The notes under the pieces are model-generated. The model was not told the DNA's origin and did not search any database. It saw only the letters and a program-made list of their open reading frames with translations. From Mucor racemosus (taxonomy: Eukaryota; Mucoromycota; Mucoromycetes; Mucorales; Mucoraceae): a DNA stretch of 64,000 nt. Within the stretch, counting starts at the first letter, position 1. The number at the start of each line of letters is the position of its first letter. Location: positions 744,001 to 808,000 of the forward strand of contig JAPEHQ010000002.1 in the NCBI GenBank assembly GCA_027405735.1, written 5' to 3'. This document shows, one piece after another, positions 57,721-64,000 of this stretch. The translations under genes and the position numbers were made by a program.

Positions 57721-59480
57721 GTGGTTACGAAAAACTTGTAAAGGGAAGGAAAGAACAGATAAACTCATTTGTGTGCAATTGATCTGTTCTTGATTGTTAT
57801 TTATATATGTGATTTGCTTATTATATAATGTAACTGGATTATTACGCTCATGTAGAGTTGATTGAAAGCTATTAGGTTCCAAATTCGCCGAGATAAAGCT
57901 TTTGTCGTCGGTTTTTATGGTTGTAAAAATTGAGTATCTAGTAAATTGAAAACTTATTTTTTTGAGTTCACAAAACTATATAGTAAATCCAATTGAAAGC
58001 TACTCTGTCATTTTTGTTTCAACAAAAAATACTGATTTTTTGTCGAGAAAATCAAAATAATAGCTTACATTAGAGCTCACAGCTTATGATAACTGAGTCA
58101 AAAAATTGATTCGTAAAATCGGTCAAAAAATGATAATAAAAACAAAATCGTTTAATAGTTCATGAACTGCAAAGTGAGCGGACCTAGTGCATTAAATGTT
58201 TTTTGTATAGTTTTGAGTTTTGCATCTACCTAAATAAAATGAAGACAAATGCTCCACATTAAAATTTGCGTAAAATGCAATTGAAAGTTTTGGGTTTTTT
58301 TTGAAGATACACATCACTTTTTATAAGCATGTTTCAGATGTAAGTAATTGAAAGGATGAAGAGTAAAATTATCTATAGATCTAGCCAATACTTAATCTTT
58401 TAGATACATTTTTCGTAGAGAAAACAAGATTTTTGTCAAAATTTTTTTAGTTTCAGAATTTGGGACGAGAGTATATAAGTAAGTATAAAAGACGAGCCGA
58501 GCCTAGGACGAGCTTGACCAAAGCTCGCCACAACGAGCCGAGCTTTGTATCACTCGAGCTCGAGCCGAGCTTTAATAAAAGCTCGTTTGACAAAGACGAG
58601 TTTTTGACTTTTTTTTAAAAAGCTCGTTTGAGAAAGACGAGCTTTTGACTTCTTTTCAAAAAGTTCAAATTTAAATAATAATTAGTAAATGCTATGACAT
58701 TATTACTTTAGATAATTGTCAATTGACATTCATAAGTTTGCTTTACTTTAGATATTTGTCACTGGAAAGGTAAAATAAAGCTCGCATTGAGATGATGAGT
58801 TTTAGTCGCTGCATAAAAAAGCTCGTTTGGGGTGAACGAGCTCTAGTCACGCGCAAAAAAAAGCTCGTCGAGGTTGAACGAGCTTTTTTGTAAGCTCGTC
58901 TAACTTTAACGAGCCTTGAGAAAAGCTCGGCTGCATAAAAAAGGCTCGGCTCGTTTAATATCACTATATATAAGGGGAAAATTGAAGCTAGAAGCGAAGG
59001 TATTTTTTTGTACATATTTTTGAGGATATCTCCACGAACAATCAATATTTTAAAATGAACTTAATTGCATCCGATATAGAACTCTGCCATGTTTACAAAA
59101 TGGATATAAAAACAATGCTGCTCCATATATCGAATATTTTGTAATCTACTACAAAAAGGTAAAAAAAAAGGATTTGAAAAAAAAGTGCTCAGAATTTTTT
59201 TATACTTAAACATGTTATAGAGTACTTCAAAACAAGTAAGTTTTATTATTAGAAATTGTTAGTATAGCTTAATGATTTGCAGATATATTTAGGTTCAAAG
59301 TTTTCAAATTTAGCAGTGAATTAAGGGCAAAAATCTGAAACATTAGCATTAAAAAAATTATACCAACTGCTGGAGATAGGATATTTCCGGAAACGCGTTT
59401 TTAGATTAAAGTTGAACATCTCAGGTACATTGGCATATAATTTTTTCTTGGGGTTATTTAGTGAAAAAAAAAGCTAAACA
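57721..59480 (+). repeat. Repeat Q, second copy
   Basis: Diverged match to 6735-8360, interrupted at 58480-58966 by a hAT-like element. No intact frame. Confidence 0.7.
58480..58966. mobile_element. Non-autonomous hAT-like element, 487 bp, target duplication TATATAAG
   Basis: Flanked by TATATAAG at 58472-58479 and 58967-58974; the Q copy at 7850-7866 shows the empty site (gtatacaagggg). Ends TAAGTATAAAAGACGAGCC and, inverted, TAGTGATATTA...ACGAGCC agree at most positions and fit hAT termini (TA.NG). Inside, CGAGC/GCTCG words occur many times in both orientations, including a tandem module (aaagctcgtttga, then gacgag) repeated at about 58575-58655. Dense subterminal motifs bind transposase in hAT elements. 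No coding capacity. Confidence 0.85.
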
Positions 59481-59504
59481 AGGATGAAAAGTGAGACCGA
59501 GTTA

Positions 59505-59840
59505 TCAAGGAAAAATCAGTGAATATTTACGTGTTTTAAGTCTTTCGTGAGATATAAATAAATTTAAGAACGGATATAATACTGCGACCAACTCATGTGT
59601 ATATTTTAATACCCAAAAGATATCCTGAATAAATGTAGATAAGGAAATATGTTCCAGTTTTGAAGGCACGCAAAAATCTACTTTTTTGTACTTCAATTTT
59701 TCTCGAGTTGGTGTAGTATTTTCCAAACTATTATGGAATGTTTTCATTAGCCAGGCATATTTATAAGATTTATGTCCATCGGCTAGGGTTCCGAATGCGA
59801 AGAGCTTTTGGATATATAAGAGCGAAAAGTGAATCGGTTA
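59505..59840 (-). pseudogene. Unassigned open frame, possible gene remnant
   Basis: A minus-strand frame of about 110 codons runs from near 59840 to the stop at 59505, with an internal ATG at 59747. Protein-like wording (KLFAFGTLADGHKSYKYAWL, then MKTFHNSLENTTPTREKL) continues upstream of that ATG, so the ATG is not a natural start. I do not recognise the family. It lies between repeat Q and the Chs4-like gene and is perhaps the tail of a broken gene or transposon protein. Confidence 0.3.
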
Positions 59841-60033
59841 AAATAGAAAATTGTTCAAAGTAAAGGAAAAAGAAACTCTAAATTGGGAAAGGTTCTGGAA
59901 AAATTGAGAAAGCTTTTAACTAATGTATATAGCTTTGTATTTATTAATAAGATATGTAATAAGTAAAATAATAATAGTAGGCGGTGTATTTATATTCGTA
60001 TTTAATAGTTAAACTGATGCATTATAAATTAAA

Positions 60034-62717
60034 TTACATGATTTGGCAATTTTGCTCAGCATGTGTTCGTCTAGTTTTTTCAGCTATTCTTACACTTTCT
60101 TCATAATATTTCTTTGGTCCTGCCTGATTACTATATTTGTGTTCTTGAGGCTTCAGCTGATGTATTTGCTGGATACTTAAATCTCTTTTTATATTGAGCC
60201 TCTCTTCTGCAGGTCCATATCTTTTGGAAGCAGATCTTTTAAACCATTCATTTGCTTTCGCATGATCTGGATAAACACCAATTCCATATTCATAAAATGT
60301 TCTGCAATAATAGATTAAGATAAAGTTGTTAGGCCATTTGTTTATGATTTACCGATTGAAAGCTATTACTTACCCAAGTATATAATCTGCTATAGGATTT
60401 CCGTTTTCAGTTGCCTTATGGCACCACTGGAACGCTAATAATGGCTGAGGACTCAAATAACCAGAGATACCATCCTTATAAAAGTACGTCAACTCAATCA
60501 TAGCATCTTCGTTGTTGTGCTCAGCTGCTCTTGCGAAGCACTTATAAGCTTCCCATGCATTGGGATGAAAATTTTGTTGACCTTGCTTGTAAAATTGACC
60601 TAAACGGAAGGTAGCATTGACTAAACCGAAGCTATCTGCCTTTTTAAAATAATGTATAGCAGATGCAGCATTAGGCGTTATATAAAAGCTGGTAATAGAT
60701 GTTTCGCTATTCATTCAATGAAAATAATTAATCGGCTGTTTTTTGTATAAAATATCAGCATGTTCTTACTTTTCTAAATCAATGCTCTTCAAATCATTTG
60801 AAAGTATACAAGCTAAATCATAAGCAGAACGTGCACAATCCGCTTTTTCTGAATCAGCAGCTTGTCTCAAATAAACTAAACCTTGTTGAATGTCTTTTTG
60901 CTGATGGAGTAAACCTCGAAGTAAGATATTGGCTAGTTTCTATTGAGATTATTATTAGTAAAATTATCAATCAATCAATCACATATATAGTACTTTACAT
61001 AGAGTGAAAGGATGTGTTTTTTTGATGCAGCATATCGATAGCATTCCATCGACTTTTTATAGTCTTTGCGCACCATCCAATATTCCGCAAGTTCGTAATA
61101 CGCTTCAACCGATCCATATTTAGCAGCTTGTTGGAAACATTTGAAGGCTTTGGTATGATTAACTTTCTTGTATTGAGCACCTACAAAAATACCAATTGCT
61201 TTACTATCCCTACAATGACGAAGCCATTGGCCCTTGGTATATAAAGCAGCTGCGTAATTAGATTTAGCTAGTTTATCCACCCAATACTCGACTTCTTCTT
61301 GTAGACGATCACGAGTAGCCACGACACTAGGCTCATTGCTCCCTACGTAAATAGCGACCAACTGCATCAAGTATTTAGCATAGGTAAATTGAATATTTCT
61401 ATCATTGGTTTTAGTTGCCATGCGACGATAAGTTTTCATAGATTCCTTGTCATGCACCAAACTAGCAGAGGTCATAGACATTCTTGGATCAGCTCTTTTG
61501 TTATATGAGCTCATGGAAGCCAATGCTTGGTTTTTTTGTTGGTGATTATTATGCAATATTTGTCCAGAAAGTTGTTCAGGCTTTTGTTGATGAAAAGATG
61601 GTGCAGGGATCGAACTGTTAGAAATTTCTGGTGTCATTAATGCTTGATTGAGATCTGAAAGCTTTTGAACATCGCCATACAAGGAATGTCGATTTGAGAT
61701 AGCATCTTGATTATTGGAAGTGCTGATGCAGTAGCCTCCATCTGTCTCGTGGTCATTTCCTGATGATGGCTGTGGAGCACCGTAGCTACAGCCGTCAGTA
61801 GGGGTTGCATATAACGAACTAATACCATTGATTGTATCAAATTGCTGCGGTTGTTCGTTTGGTATTTGTAAAATGTCATTGGCTTGTTTTGGAGTTTTAA
61901 AATCAAAATCTAGGTCTAGAGGTGGGTCAGACAAGTCCATTGACTGTCTAGAATTACGTGAAGAGGTAGGGGAACTTCTACCGCTTTCTAAGCTAGGTGG
62001 TTGTAATGAAATTTCTGATCCTGGTCTTGGTTTTAGCTCAGATGGCTCCAATGTATAATTAAAAGTAGTTTCACCTTGGATATCTAGTCTTTCAACAAGC
62101 TGATCTTCATCTACTTCTTCAACTGGCGTCATTGTCTTGTAATTTAAATTTAGTTCATCGTAATACTGCTTCAAGACTTCTTTATTCGATAATGTTGGAG
62201 ATGGCATTTGTGTTTTTAATGCAAAAACTCCTCCATATTCAATATCATCATCGCTTGTATCTACTTCATCTTCAATTTCTTCGTTATTTTTCTGATTTAG
62301 CATTTGAAACAATTGTTGAGCAGAGACTCGAGTTTTGTTCCTGAAACTTTCGTTTAATACGGCTGTCATATTAGAAGGCAATTCCTTTGAAGATGTGCGA
62401 TCAGGAATCTTTGGTAATGGACGAGTCTTGCGAATTGAATCGACATATTTAATATGACTGAATTCTGATGATTTTGAATCGTTTCTTGTTAAATCAATGG
62501 TGTTTGAAGTTGGGGGTAAATCTGCAAAATTCTCATCATCATCCTCGTCTTCAGTATCCTCGACATCACCATCATTATCAAAAATTTCATCATCATCCAC
62601 GAGTAAAAGACATTGTCTTTGATTAACAATGGTTTTTTCATCATGAACGATGTCCATTCGCTCCAATGGCTTTGTATGGCACTGATGAATTAGCGTTGTC
62701 TTATTTTTATTGATCAT
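60034..62717 (-). CDS. CHS4: Chs4/Skt5-like chitin synthase activator with Sel1 repeats and CaaX end
   Basis: Exons 62717-60999, 60939-60770, 60706-60374 and 60301-60034 (829 aa). The N-terminal half is long, acidic and disordered (for example DVEDTEDEDDDENF, and Ser/Pro-rich blocks such as SGRSSPTSSRNSRQS). From about residue 440 on, TPR-like Sel1 repeats follow one another (KAFKCFQQAAKYGSVEAYYE, ECYRYAASKKH, AIHYFKKADSFGLVNA, AFQWCHKATENGNPIA, AKANEWFKRSASKRYG). The protein ends CQIM, a CaaX prenylation motif; yeast Chs4, which activates chitin synthase III at the bud neck, is known for such a farnesylated end. The CaaX box is visible only when the last exon, absent from a simple ORF scan, is joined. 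Paralogs in this family are common, so the exact ortholog is open. Confidence 0.87.
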
Positions 62718-62930
62718 TTAATGTATTTTATAGTAAACAAGAAGTAAAGAAGAAAAAGACACCAACAAATAGAAATATAAACTTTATGTGTAGTTCAATT
62801 ATGTGTACACAGTATCTTTTTTGAACAATAACAAACAAAAAACATTGCTTTTATTCGCATTTTCTCGATGAATATTCCTTTTACAGGCAAGGTAAACAAT
62901 TCCAAAAAAGGAAATATTATGCTCATCAAA

Positions 62931-63856
62931 CTAAACAATCTTTGATTTCAAAGCTTCATATAGTGCTAAGCTTGATAATAGTTTAGCATCTGGTGATAAT
63001 TTCCATGCATCTTCCATGGAAACTAATTTTAAAGTAATGCTTTCTCCCTGATCTCTTAAACCTGTCAATTTTCCTTCCAATTCATCTCTTTGAGATTTTT
63101 CCAATTGCTTAATGCAAACAAATAATCTCAAAAATTCATCTGTAAACGATACATATGAGTACAATATTACTATTTCAATGTAATTTTATTGTACCTGAAC
63201 CACCTGCTGAGGGGTAAACACCTTTCCATTTATCTCCATAGGCTATTTCAGTCATATCCACTAAATCTTCTTCTTTTATTTCAAGGCCTGTTTCTTCTTT
63301 TATTTCTTTGGCTGCTGTTCCTGCAAAATTGCCTGATCCATCCAACATGCCAGCAGGCAATTCAGGAAAACTAAGATGTGGGATAGGAACACGAGGCTGT
63401 AAAGTCAATAAAATTTTATCTTTTTCTCCTTGTGATTTTAGAATAATTAACATGGATACCGCGCCTCCTCTCTATATCAAATAGATAAGTACAAAAATTC
63501 CTCATTTATACATGCGAAAACACAATTACCATAAATACAATTCCTGGCGCATTTTTACCAGTTTCTTTAAAAGATACATCAGCTTTAAATTTAACAAACC
63601 CGACCTTTTTAGAGCCAAAATAGTCGATATTCTGTATATTGATAGAATTGATGTCAAATTCATTTTTTCTTTGCTTTTGCTGTTCCTCAAACGCTTGAAG
63701 CCAGTCCTTGAATGGCTGAAATGCCATCACTTGATTGAATTCATCGGTATCTGAACAACCTTTTACAACAATATCTTGGTTGGCAATAGTGACAGTCGGG
63801 TACATGGTTTTATATAATCGGAGGAATGACTGAAGAGGTAGTGTTAAAAATCGCAT
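62931..63856 (-). CDS. Nudix hydrolase, ADP-sugar diphosphatase type (NUDT14-like)
   Basis: Exons 63856-63530, 63471-63195 and 63139-62931 (270 aa). The Nudix box reads GTAAKEIKEETGLEI (Lys in place of the usual Arg of REUXEE). It is preceded by ELPAGMLD and followed by VYPSAGGSDE, both typical of ADP-ribose/ADP-sugar pyrophosphatases; the N-terminal part (FGSKKVGFVKFKADV, then KNAPGIVF) matches the plant Nudix 14 layout. It should cleave ADP-sugars to AMP and sugar phosphate using Mg2+. The first 17 residues (MRFLTLPLQSFLRLYK) are basic and hydrophobic, so mitochondrial targeting is possible; a second ATG at residue 18 could give a cytosolic form. It lies 213 bp from the start of the Chs4-like gene, in the same orientation. 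Confidence 0.88.
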
Positions 63857-64000
63857 AAAAGAGGGTATTTGTTTCGTGTCTGCAACACTGTTTAACCGTT
63901 GGTAGTTTCTGGTGGAGATTCAATCTTTAGGATGTCATGATGTCGTATAAACTACTATTAATGCAGCGTTTGCTAATGGTGCCGTGATAAAAACACAGGC
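63857..64000. other. Upstream flank of the Nudix gene
   Basis: 144 bp at the window edge, presumably the promoter of the minus-strand Nudix gene. No motif recognised. Confidence 0.4.

Noticed and set aside
1..64000. CRISPR arrays, bacterial operons, rRNA genes, complete retrotransposons or viral genes
   Set aside because: None seen; the genes are spliced and eukaryotic, and the retroelements are LTR remnants without coding regions.

Overview
The window reads as nuclear DNA of an AT-rich filamentous fungus, most likely an early-diverging Mucoromycota (Mucorales type). Genes are split by many short GT-AG introns (about 45-70 nt). The gene set mixes fungal markers (a Chs4/Skt5-like chitin synthase activator, a URA2-type pyrimidine protein with a dead dihydroorotase domain) with genes lost in many Dikarya (a Gemin7-like SMN-complex subunit, a HEI10/CCNB1IP1 RING protein, a GCP5-type gamma-tubulin complex subunit). 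All exon models were built by hand from splice signals, reading frame and remembered family motifs; no search was run.

Layout. 1-8.4 kb is transposon-derived: an almost identical 1.49 kb inverted repeat (1-1493 / 4310-5800), a solo LTR, an S-family LTR, a tRNA-like insert and an old dispersed repeat (Q). 8.9-31.1 kb is a gene island: DNA polymerase eta, a small three-exon metallothionein, an SH3-tailed single-pass membrane protein, an Sfp1-like zinc-finger protein, a Gemin7-like protein and the 2255-residue URA2/CAD-type protein. 31.5-38.1 kb is a nested repeat block. 38.6-50.8 kb is a second island: a small unknown gene divergent from HEI10, a polyol/alcohol dehydrogenase divergent from an MFS sugar transporter, a doubtful small gene, TUBGCP5 and mitochondrial ribosomal protein uL30m. 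52.0-59.5 kb is a third repeat block. 60.0-63.9 kb holds the Chs4-like gene and a Nudix ADP-sugar diphosphatase.

The repeat blocks can be read as layers because paralogous copies supply empty sites. This yields five single-insertion calls for LTR-like elements with exact 5-bp target duplications plus a second copy of one of them, a 150-bp CACTA-ended MITE with a 3-bp duplication, and a 487-bp hAT-like element with an 8-bp duplication and dense AAGCTCG subterminal motifs. The main repeat family carries a decayed piece of a cytoplasmic dynein intermediate-chain gene (C-terminal WD repeats) in four copies, and neighbouring repeat DNA may carry a piece of an M20-family amidohydrolase. The most unusual content of the window is this gene-fragment-bearing repeat family.

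The genes do not form one pathway. The dehydrogenase and sugar transporter share a 1.4 kb divergent intergenic region and may be co-regulated; the other genes are housekeeping, repair, meiosis, cytoskeleton and cell-wall functions.
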